A program made the position numbers and the translations under genes. Under the pieces are notes generated by a model. That model was not told the origin of the DNA. It made no database searches and worked only from the letters and a program-made list of their open reading frames with translations. From an uncultured Paraglaciecola sp. (GTDB lineage Bacteria > Pseudomonadota > Gammaproteobacteria > Enterobacterales > Alteromonadaceae): 55,777 nt of DNA. This document shows, piece after piece, positions 1 to 5,618 of the stretch; within the stretch, counting starts at the first letter, position 1; the number at the start of each line of letters is the position of its first letter. The stretch covers positions 1-55,777 of the forward strand of contig NZ_CAJWCF010000014.1 of the NCBI RefSeq assembly GCF_913020055.1, given 5' to 3'.

Positions 1-162
1 TATAAACATTCTACTAAACGATTGTTTATATTTAGTTTTAATGGCGTTTTATCGCATGATTATTCCCCTGTTCCAGAAACATGTGCCCCAGCACAAAATG
101 TATTGTGTGCACTCAAGGCTTTGTGTAGCGACCCTTGTAATATAGTATACGTGACGGGTGGT
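1..162 (+). other. Trehalose-phosphatase-like (HAD) fragment, open at the window edge
   Basis: The frame is open from base 1, with no start codon needed, for 54 codons up to Gly-Gly at about 162. It contains RLFIFSFNGVLS, which resembles the motif I region of the HAD phosphatase domain of trehalose-6-phosphate phosphatases (usual form LFxDYDGTL). About 25 residues later comes SDPCNIVYVTGG, which resembles the DPxNxVxxxSGR segment of the same domain. Both motif I aspartates are replaced (Ser and Asn), so this piece would not be catalytic, as in the regulatory subunits of fungal trehalose synthase complexes. After codon 54 the frame runs straight into an IS110 transposase. The identification rests on two short motifs. 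It could be a fragment of a foreign gene or a chimeric assembly join. Confidence 0.42.
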
Positions 163-696
163 ATAAACATGCAAACGATGGAAAAAAACCGTCTGCAAAT
201 AATGCCAAAAGAAATTACCTCATCCATTAAACCGATGCTTACCGCACTGAAAAATCAGTTAGAGAAAATTGATAACAAACTACACAAACTCATCGAAAGT
301 TGTGACGAATATAAAATCAAGAATGACATTATTCAAAGCGTTCCTGGTGTCGGAAAAGTTGTTGCGTTTAATCTGATAAGTGAAATTCCAGAGCTTGGCT
401 ATATCAACAACAAAGAGGCATCTTCGTTGGTCGGTGTCGCCCCTTTTAATCGTGAAAGTGGCTCGTATAAAGGTAAGCGAATGATACGTGGTGGACGGTC
501 ACAAATAAGAACTGCGATGTATATGGCTATGATGTCAGCCATTCAATGTAATCCAATATTTAAAGCCATATATCAACGATTAATTACAGCAGGAAAACCA
601 AAGAAAGTCGCAATAATTGCCTGTATTAGGAAGCTAGTTATCACACTTAATTCGATGGTGAGAGATGGTGTCTATTGGGATCCTAAAATGAATTAA
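163..696 (+). pseudogene. IS110/IS1111-family transposase, C-terminal half only
   Basis: The protein from INMQTMEKNRLQ to the stop matches the C-terminal part of IS110-family transposases: a helical linker (about residues 50-105 of the ORF starting at base 22), then the Transposase_20 domain beginning IQSVPGVGKVVAFNLI and continuing through SSLVGVAPFNRESG, the RGGRSQIRTAMYMA helix and KKVAIIACIRKLVITLNSM. This region carries the conserved serine of the family. The N-terminal RuvC-like DEDD catalytic domain is absent: what precedes is unrelated phosphatase-like sequence. The product should therefore be inactive unless the missing half lies elsewhere. The stop at 694-696 lies about 25 bases before a broken attC site, which fits the IS1111-attC subgroup that targets integron recombination sites. 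Confidence 0.85.
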
Positions 697-720
697 TATT
701 AAGGTTTGACACCATAGTCA
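163..720 (+). mobile_element. Partial IS110-family element inserted in an attC site
   Basis: The 3' part of an insertion sequence: the transposase C-terminus followed by about 24 noncoding bases, then abruptly the attC core acctaacaag (read on the minus strand). IS110-family elements make no or minimal target duplications, so the exact end (about 717-722) cannot be fixed here. The left half of the element is replaced by the phosphatase-like sequence at 1-162. Confidence 0.6.
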
Positions 721-730
721 CTTGTTAGGT
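719..730 (-). other. Half attC site, disrupted by IS110 element
   Basis: On the minus strand the core acctaacaag directly follows the stop of the 731-1036 gene, but the hairpin body and second core expected of an attC are missing and IS110-type sequence follows. Confidence 0.65.
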
Positions 731-1036
731 TTACTTATAAACCGCTAGTACAACTTTTTCACTTTTATCTAACTCGATAACACATTGATTAGTGACAAAA
801 TTGAGCTTGCTACTAAACGCAATAATTGCCCCGTTTTCATTGATAGTATTTTTATAGCTAGACAGGTTTGCTGTTTCTAATTGCCTAATTACACTTGATT
901 TCTTTACACCAACAGAGAAATTACCGCAAAGATAGAAAATTTCATCTTTAGCTATTTTCCAAAAAATGGCACCTGTAATGATGAATACTAATACAACCAA
1001 AAGGCTGATAAGTATTTTTTTATTTTTCGATTTCAT
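731..1036 (-). CDS. Cassette protein, small membrane-anchored hypothetical
   Basis: A 101-residue protein of unknown function. It has a Lys-rich start (MKSKNKK), one hydrophobic segment at about residues 8-28 and a polar domain of about 70 residues containing YLCGNFSVGVKKSSVIRQL. That helix-like stretch (GVKKSSVIRQLETANL) recalls the short 'GM.KSSVI..L' motif in the neighbouring cassette gene at 3724-4134, so both may belong to a loose family of anchored, BamE/SmpA-like small domains (inference). The stop codon touches the following attC core. It is the last intact cassette before the IS110 interruption. No domain could be named with confidence. Confidence 0.7.
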   Translation of the reverse strand: MKSKNKKILISLLVVLVFIITGAIFWKIAKDEIFYLCGNFSVGVKKSSVIRQLETANLSSYKNTINENGAIIAFSSKLNFVTNQCVIELDKSEKVVLAVYK

Positions 1037-1063
1037 ACTGATGCTTCCAGATATTCCTGTAAA

Positions 1064-1161
1064 CCTAACGCCAAGTTAAGCGGCGCAAAATAGTTTGCTA
1101 AAATGTTGAGGTACGAAACGCAGCAAACTGTTTTGCGTCCGACTTTAAGTTCTTGTTATGT
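1064..1161 (-). other. attC recombination site
   Basis: A site of about 98 bp between the 731-1036 and 1178-1660 genes. It opens with cctaacgccaagttaag and closes with cttaa..cttgttatg. The internal arms gcgcaaaatagtttgct and agcaaactgttttgcg pair imperfectly, forming the long bulged hairpin recognised by the integrase. Confidence 0.85.
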
Positions 1162-1177
1162 TTACATTTACGCCAGT

Positions 1178-1660
1178 TTATATATATATATTTAAACCAT
1201 TACCTAAAGCATGAACAAAAGATGTGAATATATACGCTTTATTTTCGCCGTGTTTATTATTTTGTTTATTGTAACAGTAAGCGAAAACAAGTCCTGCAAC
1301 AAATGTATATGAAAATGTGTACCACCCACTAGAATCTTTTAGTAAATGATAAGCACCTAATACTGCACCACTAACAAAAATAAAGTAAACGTTCGTTATT
1401 TTTATTTTTTTACAAAGGCGATACAGTAATACACAAAAAAACAATGTTTCAAACAATGGCGAAAGAATAATAGGTGAGAGAATGTTTTCGAAATTTTTAA
1501 CAATATTTTGATTTCTAAAAATTAGAGAGTATGACCATTGTTCTGACTCCATTGTGTTGTGAATTAATATGTAAAGGGTTGTAATGAATTTGGTCGTCAG
1601 AAAGACCAATACTGCGTAAAACGGTAACTCAATTAAAAGCAGATCTCTATACTTGTGCAT
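1178..1660 (-). CDS. Cassette protein, CPBP (Abi/CAAX-protease-like) intramembrane protein
   Basis: About 160 residues with several membrane segments and the motif order of CPBP intramembrane metalloproteases: a glutamate helix (SPLFETLFFCVLLYR), a histidine helix (SGAVLGAYHLL) and a final HxxxN helix (FVHALGNGLN). The usual Glu-Glu pair of motif 1 is a single Glu here, so activity is uncertain. Family members include prenyl-protein proteases and bacteriocin-immunity proteins. The frame extends to an ATG at 1678 inside the upstream attC, but the ATG at 1658-1660 has AAGGA five bases ahead and is preferred. Sits alone in its cassette, with promoter unknown. Confidence 0.72.
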   Translation of the reverse strand: MHKYRDLLLIELPFYAVLVFLTTKFITTLYILIHNTMESEQWSYSLIFRNQNIVKNFENILSPIILSPLFETLFFCVLLYRLCKKIKITNVYFIFVSGAVLGAYHLLKDSSGWYTFSYTFVAGLVFAYCYNKQNNKHGENKAYIFTSFVHALGNGLNIYI

Positions 1661-1674
1661 ACACATCCTTGTAA

Positions 1675-1761
1675 ACATAACGCCCCGTTAACGGGCGAGC
1701 GTAGTTTGCGAGTCCGTGCCAGCGTTGTTTGCTGGCGTTTTCGTTAAACGGTTTGTTAGGT
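1675..1761 (-). other. attC recombination site
   Basis: About 87 bp running from cataacgccccgttaacggg to cgttaaacggtttgttagg. The inner arms gccagcg and gctggc, and the outer gttaacg/cgttaa arms, form the bulged hairpin. It separates the CPBP-like cassette from the pRiA4b-like cassette. Confidence 0.88.
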
Positions 1762-1765
1762 AACA

Positions 1766-2185
1766 CTACTCATCCCAATCAGGATATTGCTCTGGTTTAA
1801 TACCACTTTCAAGCGCTACTCTAGGGTAAAAAGTGTCAGGCTTTTCACTAAAACGTTTTTTCCGGCTTTTGCTTATTTGAAACAACCAGCTATCGCCGTA
1901 ATCAAACATATAAAAGAGTTTTTTGCCTTTTGCTTTTAAGAATATTGTATCAACTGTTTCTTGAGTTACTTTGTCGTCATCGCATGATATGCGTTCCGAA
2001 CTTCTTGAATAGTAAGAGTTAGCAATACAAAATTCATACATGTGGTCATTGTCAAAGCCTATCGCACTTAAGATTGCCTGATGTAATTCATCCAAGCTGT
2101 GATCAATAGGAATTTCCAATGCACATTCCCATTCATTGTGAGCATGCATGCCATCTAGTAATTTTATTTTTAAAGTTTCAATCAT
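1766..2185 (-). CDS. Cassette protein, plasmid pRiA4b ORF-3-like family
   Basis: A soluble 139-residue protein. The pattern MIETLKIKLLDG..W..ALEIP...SLDELHQAIL.AIGF..DHMYEF, followed by FYMFDYGDSWLFQI and YPRVALESGIKPEQYP, is characteristic of the PRiA4_ORF3 family (PF07929), found on plasmids and in accessory regions. The molecular role of the family is not established. The YxFDYGDxW core is intact. The start at 2185 is just downstream of the attC core of the neighbouring cassette. No partner gene shares its cassette. Confidence 0.82.
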   Translation of the reverse strand: MIETLKIKLLDGMHAHNEWECALEIPIDHSLDELHQAILSAIGFDNDHMYEFCIANSYYSRSSERISCDDDKVTQETVDTIFLKAKGKKLFYMFDYGDSWLFQISKSRKKRFSEKPDTFYPRVALESGIKPEQYPDWDE

Positions 2186-2204
2186 ACTCAGAGCTTACCG
2201 TGAT

Positions 2205-2295
2205 ACCTAACGCTTTTTATAAATGGCGCGCGTTTTTTGCGCGTCCAGTGAAGGCCGTTTTTTGGCCGTAACGATATTTAATAAACTTGTTAGCC
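2205..2295 (-). other. attC recombination site (same subtype as 3281-3371)
   Basis: About 91 bp from acctaacgctttttataaa to ataaacttgttagcc. Arms ggcgcgcg and cgcgtcc, and the hairpin ggcc-gttttttggcc, make the folded site. It is nearly identical to the site at 3281-3371 and clearly related to that at 4555-4641. Confidence 0.9.
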
Positions 2296-2296
2296 C

Positions 2297-2650
2297 TTAT
2301 GTTAAGTCTACTGGATATTTGGCTACAGACATGCCAACAATTAAGACAACTAAGAAAGGCATTGCATGACACAACAATGCCGGACATTCTTTTACTGCTG
2401 CTTTAGTTGGGACGAAAAAATAAGGATCATGTTTATCTAAAAATCTATAAAAAGGTTTGAATACTGGTTTAAGCCATACATGAAAGTAGTAGCTCCCAAT
2501 TGCGATGACTTGTGCCTGAAGAAGCATTACAAACATTTCTAATCCTATCGCATCAATAAACAATCCTAGAGCGATCAATTCAGGTTTTGACAATAAAAGG
2601 CAGACCGTAAAAAAAGCTAAAATTTTCGATAATGTTTTAGGGGACTTCAT
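2297..2650 (-). CDS. Cassette protein, hypothetical membrane protein
   Basis: 117 residues with no family I recognise. The N-terminal half holds two hydrophobic segments (about residues 8-30 and 35-55). A basic, aromatic middle (LKPVFKPFYRFLDKHDPYFF) follows, then a final hydrophobic segment (about residues 92-110). This suggests three membrane spans with a cytoplasmic or periplasmic loop. The start at 2650 has AGGA about ten bases upstream on the minus strand. The stop lies against the following attC core. Confidence 0.68.
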   Translation of the reverse strand: MKSPKTLSKILAFFTVCLLLSKPELIALGLFIDAIGLEMFVMLLQAQVIAIGSYYFHVWLKPVFKPFYRFLDKHDPYFFVPTKAAVKECPALLCHAMPFLVVLIVGMSVAKYPVDLT

Positions 2651-2666
2651 TAATCTTCCTTAAAAG

Positions 2667-2729
2667 GGCTAACGCTTCAAAGCAGCGGCGCGCGCATTTT
2701 GCGCGTCCGATGGCTTTGTTTGTTAGGGC
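2667..2729 (-). other. attC recombination site (short form)
   Basis: About 63 bp from ggctaacgcttcaaagc to gctttgtttgttaggg. The outer arms cttcaaagc and gctttg and the inner gcgcgcg/cgcgtcc arms pair. This is the shortest site of the array. Confidence 0.87.
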
Positions 2730-2734
2730 TGCGA

Positions 2735-2953
2735 TTACGCATGCCAGTTGATATCGATTTTTTTATGTGTTGCAACACAGTCACGTAAATATAAATTTAT
2801 GAGGCTTTGATAAGGAACACCAGACTCTTCAGCCATACTTTTGAAGTAAGAAATAACATCTTCTCCAAGACGCATAGTCACAGATTTTTTTAATTTACTT
2901 GCGTAAGGGTTTTTACGCGATTTCATTGCTGATAAATCATATTCATCTTTCAT
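2735..2953 (-). CDS. brnA: BrnA family antitoxin
   Basis: A 72-residue antitoxin of the BrnT/BrnA type II toxin-antitoxin system. The N-terminal part is charged. The segment VTMRLGEDVISYFKSMAEESG followed by PYQSLINLYLRDC is the ribbon-helix-helix DNA-binding domain typical of BrnA: a beta strand with alternating polar residues, then two helices with the xPYQSLIN turn. It lies two bases after the toxin stop and shares its cassette, in the toxin-first order typical for the family. BrnA dimers neutralise BrnT and repress the shared promoter, and a perfect 6-3-6 inverted repeat over that promoter is the likely operator. Confidence 0.9.
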   Translation of the reverse strand: MKDEYDLSAMKSRKNPYASKLKKSVTMRLGEDVISYFKSMAEESGVPYQSLINLYLRDCVATHKKIDINWHA

Positions 2954-2955
2954 AA

Positions 2956-3240
2956 TTAATGCCCTCGCAGATAATTTTTACTTTCATTTTTTGTCGCTTT
3001 TCTAGCGGAAATAACTCTAATTGTGTTTCCATCATCACGCTCACAGTGACAAACGAGCAACAAGTTGGTTTGATTGCTCATTCCAAGCATCAAAAAGCGG
3101 TCTTCAGTTTTGGAGTTATCTTGATCAAAGAACTGAAGCGCAAATTCATCAAAAAATACAGATTTAGCTTCCTCAAAAGAAACTCCGTGTTTTTTAATGT
3201 TTGCTGCAGCTTTAGCCGCATTCCATTCGAATTTAATCAT
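2956..3240 (-). CDS. brnT: BrnT family toxin (RNase)
   Basis: A 94-residue BrnT toxin, normal length for the family. It is a small RelE-like fold ribonuclease that inhibits translation when free of BrnA. Diagnostic sequence: FEWNAAKAAANIKKHGVSFE at the start (the family's W(D)xxKxxxNxxKHGVsFeeA motif), VFFDEFAL, DRFLMLGMS, and the C-terminal RVISARKATKNE, which carries the Arg and ISARxAxxxE signature of the active surface. The first gene of its cassette, it has a consensus promoter immediately upstream and no room for a leader, so it is probably translated from a leaderless mRNA. Such pairs in cassettes are thought to stabilise arrays. Confidence 0.93.
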   Translation of the reverse strand: MIKFEWNAAKAAANIKKHGVSFEEAKSVFFDEFALQFFDQDNSKTEDRFLMLGMSNQTNLLLVCHCERDDGNTIRVISARKATKNESKNYLRGH

Positions 3241-3275
3241 ATGTACATTGTATGTACGAGAGGTGGGATTGTCAA
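3241..3275 (-). promoter_or_regulatory. Cassette-borne sigma70 promoter and palindromic operator of brnTA
   Basis: On the minus strand TTGACA (plus 3270-3275), a 17-base spacer and TACAAT (plus 3247-3252) form a near-consensus promoter. The brnT ATG follows only six bases after the -10 box, so the predicted first transcribed base is the A of the ATG. The inverted repeat gtacat-tgt-atgtac at 3243-3257 covers the -10 box and start point and is the probable BrnA operator. Confidence 0.75.
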
Positions 3276-3280
3276 AGAAG

Positions 3281-3371
3281 CCCTAACGCTTTTTATAAAT
3301 GGCGCGCGTTTTTTGCGCGTCCAGTGAAGGCCGTTTTTTGGCCGAAACGAAGTTTAATAAATTTGTTATGT
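3281..3371 (-). other. attC recombination site
   Basis: About 91 bp from ccctaacgctttttataaa to taataaatttgttatg. Same subtype as 2205-2295, with only a handful of differences, mostly in the last 25 bases. Its left end lies directly behind the -35 box of the brnTA promoter. Confidence 0.9.
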
Positions 3372-3536
3372 GTTGGATTTATCCCAAATGTTTTTACCTG
3401 TTTTTAACTTGTAAATAAGGTGAATACCAGAGATTGAGGTGACTAAACCACAAAAGGCCCAAAAATAATCACCTGTCTGAATCCCTACGATTAAACCAAA
3501 AATCCCAATGATAAAAATAAATATCTGACCAAACAT
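3366..3536 (-). CDS. Cassette microprotein, two membrane segments
   Basis: A 56-residue ORF starting MFGQIFIFIIGIFG and ending GKNIWDKSNT. Two hydrophobic segments (about residues 3-20 and 24-42) flank a short loop with Gln-Thr-Gly-Asp, and a basic tail follows. An AGGAG-like site (GGAG, eight bases before the ATG on the minus strand) supports translation. The stop codon lies inside the following attC core, as in other cassettes here. It is the only ORF that fills this otherwise empty cassette. I recognise no family. Small two-span cassette proteins are common and mostly uncharacterised. Confidence 0.62.
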   Translation of the reverse strand: MFGQIFIFIIGIFGLIVGIQTGDYFWAFCGLVTSISGIHLIYKLKTGKNIWDKSNT

Positions 3537-3610
3537 TCTAAATCTCCATACTCTATTTTTTTACTCTGAGTAAATTACTATAAAAGTTTATATGCAAAAG
3601 ATTATGAAAC

Positions 3611-3721
3611 ACATAACGCCCGGTTAAGCCGCCGGAACGGAGTTGATTGTTTTGCGTTAGCGTAGCGATTAAACGCAAAACGAGCAACGCAGTGTAGGTC
3701 GGCTTGAACCGTTTGTTAAGT
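3611..3721 (-). other. attC recombination site (long form)
   Basis: About 111 bp from acataacgcccggttaagcc to ggcttgaaccgtttgttaag. The arms ggttaagcc and ggcttgaacc pair outside, and gttttgcgttagcg/cgattaaacgcaaaac pair inside. It is the longest site in the array. Confidence 0.88.
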
Positions 3722-3723
3722 GA

Positions 3724-4134
3724 CTAATCTCTAACCAATGCGTATGAATCTACCTTGTTGCCTACAATTTTAAACACTAACCACTCGGAATCTATGGCTA
3801 TTGCTTGGCGCTCACGACCTAAATAATAAACCATATCATAACTCTGAAAATATGGCGTATCATCAGGCTCTCCGAGCAAGGCTATAACAGAAGATTTATT
3901 CATCCCATTAATGATCTCATTTTCAATTAAATCATCTACCATTTTTAAGCGAACTGATTCCCAGCTCATAGTAGGTTCAGTGTTTTTCCAGATAGTGGAA
4001 TCAAATTTTTGAGGCTCAAAATCAATAGCTCCAATTGTGAACCAATAGTAGAACGCAGAAAAACTTAAAACAAGGAGTAAGGCTAATGTTCCAAGGATTA
4101 CTCCTATAATCTTCAATGACTTCTTCATGTTCAT
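3724..4134 (-). CDS. Cassette protein, membrane-anchored BamE/SmpA-like small domain
   Basis: About 136 residues. A basic N-terminus and one hydrophobic segment (about residues 7-28) anchor a periplasmic domain with WESVRLKMVDDLIENEIINGM, then KSSVIALLGEPDDTP, a YYLG turn and an IDSEWLVFKI strand. The GM-KSSVI-LLGEPD pattern is that of small BamE/SmpA-like domains (two helices then strands), where a helix precedes a Gly-Glu-Pro turn. Exact function is unknown. The frame extends to a GTG at 4146, but that lies in the attC core. The ATG at 4132-4134 has AGG about eleven bases upstream and is preferred. Confidence 0.72.
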   Translation of the reverse strand: MNMKKSLKIIGVILGTLALLLVLSFSAFYYWFTIGAIDFEPQKFDSTIWKNTEPTMSWESVRLKMVDDLIENEIINGMNKSSVIALLGEPDDTPYFQSYDMVYYLGRERQAIAIDSEWLVFKIVGNKVDSYALVRD

Positions 4135-4144
4135 GAGTGAATAC

Positions 4145-4221
4145 ACCTAACGCTTAACATATGGGGATTTTAGGAGCGCTTTACCAGCGAGTAAAATTCC
4201 CACCATGATGTTTTTGTTATA
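4145..4221 (-). other. attC recombination site
   Basis: About 77 bp from acctaacgcttaacatatgggg to catgatgtttttgttata. Inner arms gggattttaggagcgct and agcgagtaaaattccc pair with bulges. Confidence 0.85.
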
Positions 4222-4226
4222 CGTTT

Positions 4227-4535
4227 TTACCACAATTTTAAAGCCATCAAAGAATAAAGAACTGCAAAATTACTATATGCAATGAAAGGACAAACTAACG
4301 ATTCCAAAGTTTTTGTTTCTTTATGTGCATTAGCCGCCTTAAGAGTTCCATACACAACGGGAGCTGGATAGCTAAGTAGCAGAATCAGTACAACCCAATT
4401 AATTATTTTTGCCATTGAGCCAGGTGCGTCGAACAGAAATACTGACATATACAGCGCTACTGGCCAAAGCAAAAGACTTAAGCACGATAAGGCACTTAAG
4501 CCTAAGCATAAAAATGTTATCGGGTTACCGTACAT
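4227..4535 (-). CDS. Cassette protein, hypothetical membrane protein
   Basis: 102 residues, almost wholly hydrophobic. Spans are likely at about residues 5-30 (continuing through LLLWPVALYMSVFLF), 43-63 (IINWVVLILLLSYPAPVVYG) and 82-100. A polar stretch (KAANAHKETKTLE) separates the last two. No signature motif is visible, and no function can be assigned. It occupies its own cassette between two attC sites, with the stop close to the attC core. Confidence 0.62.
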   Translation of the reverse strand: MYGNPITFLCLGLSALSCLSLLLWPVALYMSVFLFDAPGSMAKIINWVVLILLLSYPAPVVYGTLKAANAHKETKTLESLVCPFIAYSNFAVLYSLMALKLW

Positions 4536-4554
4536 CCATGATTCCCATTGAACG

Positions 4555-4641
4555 TATAACGCCGCTATAAAAGGCGCGCGTTAGCGCGTCCAGTGGAGGC
4601 CGTATTTTTGGCCGGAACGATTTTTGATAGCTTTGTTATGA
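4555..4641 (-). other. attC recombination site
   Basis: About 87 bp from tataacgccgctataaaagg to gatagctttgttatga. It shares the ggcgcgcg/gcgcgtccagt and ggccgt..tttttggcc modules with the sites at 2205 and 3281. Confidence 0.88.
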
Positions 4642-4905
4642 GTTTTTCTTGCACGATTTTTTGCTCTCGCGTTTGTTCCGCCAACTGGCTGAAAACGACC
4701 CTAATTTGCTTCGTACATTTTTGAATACTGGCTTACTTGGTACTTTAGGTTTACGCCAACGATACAATGCAACTATCAGCTCGAACAAAAGTAAGATGAC
4801 CCAAAATACCACCTCAGTAAATAATATAAATAGAGGAGCTACCACTTCCGCAGCTGGTGCCAGAAGTGCTGACACTAATTCAACGACAATCATAATTATA
4901 GCCAT
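4636..4905 (-). CDS. Cassette protein, small membrane protein with basic tail
   Basis: 89 residues: a long hydrophobic N-terminal half (about residues 1-46, probably two spans), then a strongly basic tail (WRKPKVPSKP, SWRNKRESKKSCKKNS). No family recognised. It is the array's first cassette in the direction of transcription. No clear ribosome-binding site precedes the ATG at 4905, and no upstream in-frame ATG or GTG exists before a stop. The stop overlaps the attC core. Confidence 0.58.
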   Translation of the reverse strand: MAIIMIVVELVSALLAPAAEVVAPLFILFTEVVFWVILLLFELIVALYRWRKPKVPSKPVFKNVRSKLGSFSASWRNKRESKKSCKKNS

Positions 4906-4953
4906 GATTGCATCTACGATTATTTCAAAGAAAGCAGTTCACTCCTGTTGACT

Positions 4954-4961
4954 CATAACAA
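4954..4961 (-). other. Proximal border of the cassette array (lone integron core site)
   Basis: On the minus strand ttgttatgag matches the closing core of the attC sites here, but no attC hairpin precedes it. This is where attI, or a lost cassette's attC, would have ended. The 42-bp palindrome at 4969-5010 lies just upstream. Confidence 0.45.
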
Positions 4962-4968
4962 TATTAAT

Positions 4969-5010
4969 AGCCGGAAAAGTTCCGTGTTTAAACACGGAAC
5001 TTTTCCGGCT
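4969..5010. repeat. 42-bp perfect palindrome
   Basis: Arms of 21 bases (agccggaaaagttccgtgttt and its exact complement) with no loop. A 17-base part of the right arm, aaacacggaacttttcc, recurs in the same orientation at 5094-5110. It sits between the array border and the nested-hairpin element. No T-run follows on either strand, so a simple terminator role is not supported. Confidence 0.85.
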
Positions 5011-5093
5011 TTCTACATGACTCATTTCTATCACAGCCACTAACCCTTTGTACAGGTTAACTTTATTACCGACTCCCAATTTTACAACTGGGG

Positions 5094-5110
5094 AAACACG
5101 GAACTTTTCC
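5094..5110. repeat. Direct repeat of half the palindrome
   Basis: aaacacggaacttttcc, identical to 4990-5006. Between the two copies lies about 90 bp of noncoding sequence that includes a small hairpin (cccaattttacaactggg). Confidence 0.7.
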
Positions 5111-5218
5111 TAGATCTTGCTGTTATCCGGAAGTCTTACCTGAACTGTGTAAAAACACAGTTTTGTTGTGAGAACTTATTAAGACTCACGTAGAAATAAA
5201 CTCTAATAGACTAAGACA

Positions 5219-5618
5219 GTTATCGGCGAAGCCGATGCTTTTGATTACCCTCGACTCAAAGCTCGCCGCTAAACTACTCATTTTTGTAGGGCAATCGCCA
5301 AGGACAGGCAATTGAGTAATGCCTCGTCTGGAACGAATCATTACGACCTGCAAAAATGAGTAGTTTAGTGGATGAAGAGTTTTGCCCTCGAGCGGCTTTT
5401 TTTGCTTACTTTTTGCAGCTGTAGGCGAAAAGTAAGTCGTTCAGCAAAGATGCTGTTTGAAAAAAGCCATGGATGGCGGTAAGCGACAGCGCATGCTTTA
5501 ACTGCTTGCGCGAGATGCCAATCGAAAAACCGCATGCGACCGACATGGATGTCGGAAGGTAAAATAACGCAGGAGTAGTTATCGGACAGCGCATTGATGC
5601 AAGCGCCCGCTAGGGCAT
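5219..5618 (+). repeat. Nested-hairpin dispersed element, long copy A
   Basis: Noncoding element of about 400 bp with: a 5' hairpin atcggc-gaa-gccgat (5222-5236); a 21-bp outer stem 5269-5289 / 5348-5368 with one G-U pair; inside it a hairpin at 5292-5314 with loop aaggaca and a second at 5316-5344; then the conserved stretch ttttgccctcgagcggc and a hairpin of about 11 bp, cttactttttg..cgaaaagtaag (5405-5436). The end carries gatgccaatcgaaaaaccg (with an extra insertion compared with other copies) and a gcccgctagggcat hairpin that runs into the 3' end of the acetyltransferase gene. The architecture matches copy C at 43937-44214 although the outer stem sequences differ completely. No protein is credible here. 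Confidence 0.72.

Larger units (their letters stand above)
719..4961 (-). other. Integron gene-cassette array without visible integrase (CALIN-like), nine cassettes
   Basis: Nine short cassettes, all read on the minus strand, alternate with eight palindromic attC sites of about 63-111 bp. Each site, on the plus strand, opens with a core such as cctaacg or ataacg and closes with ttgttag or ttgttat, with imperfect inverted repeats between. Several ORF stop codons overlap the attC core, as is usual in cassettes. On the minus strand the array starts near 4961, where an attI site and intI would be expected, but the next gene is an acetyltransferase at 5610-6047 and no integrase ORF lies between. 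The far end, near 720, is cut by an IS110 fragment. Either integrase was lost, or this is a displaced or distal piece of a larger array. Confidence 0.88.

Noticed and set aside
2959..3327. 122-codon plus-strand frame opposite brnT
   Set aside because: It is the antisense of a well-supported toxin gene and runs into an attC site; no family features.
4649..4951. 100-codon plus-strand frame opposite the first cassette gene
   Set aside because: All other cassette ORFs are on the minus strand with stops at attC cores; this frame is low-complexity antisense.
5406..5594. 62-codon minus-strand frame before the acetyltransferase
   Set aside because: Lies wholly inside the nested-hairpin repeat element; the same positions in copies B and C do not preserve it.
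4962..5609. Integron integrase or attI between the array and elaA
   Set aside because: No tyrosine-recombinase frame in either direction; only palindrome and repeat-element sequence.
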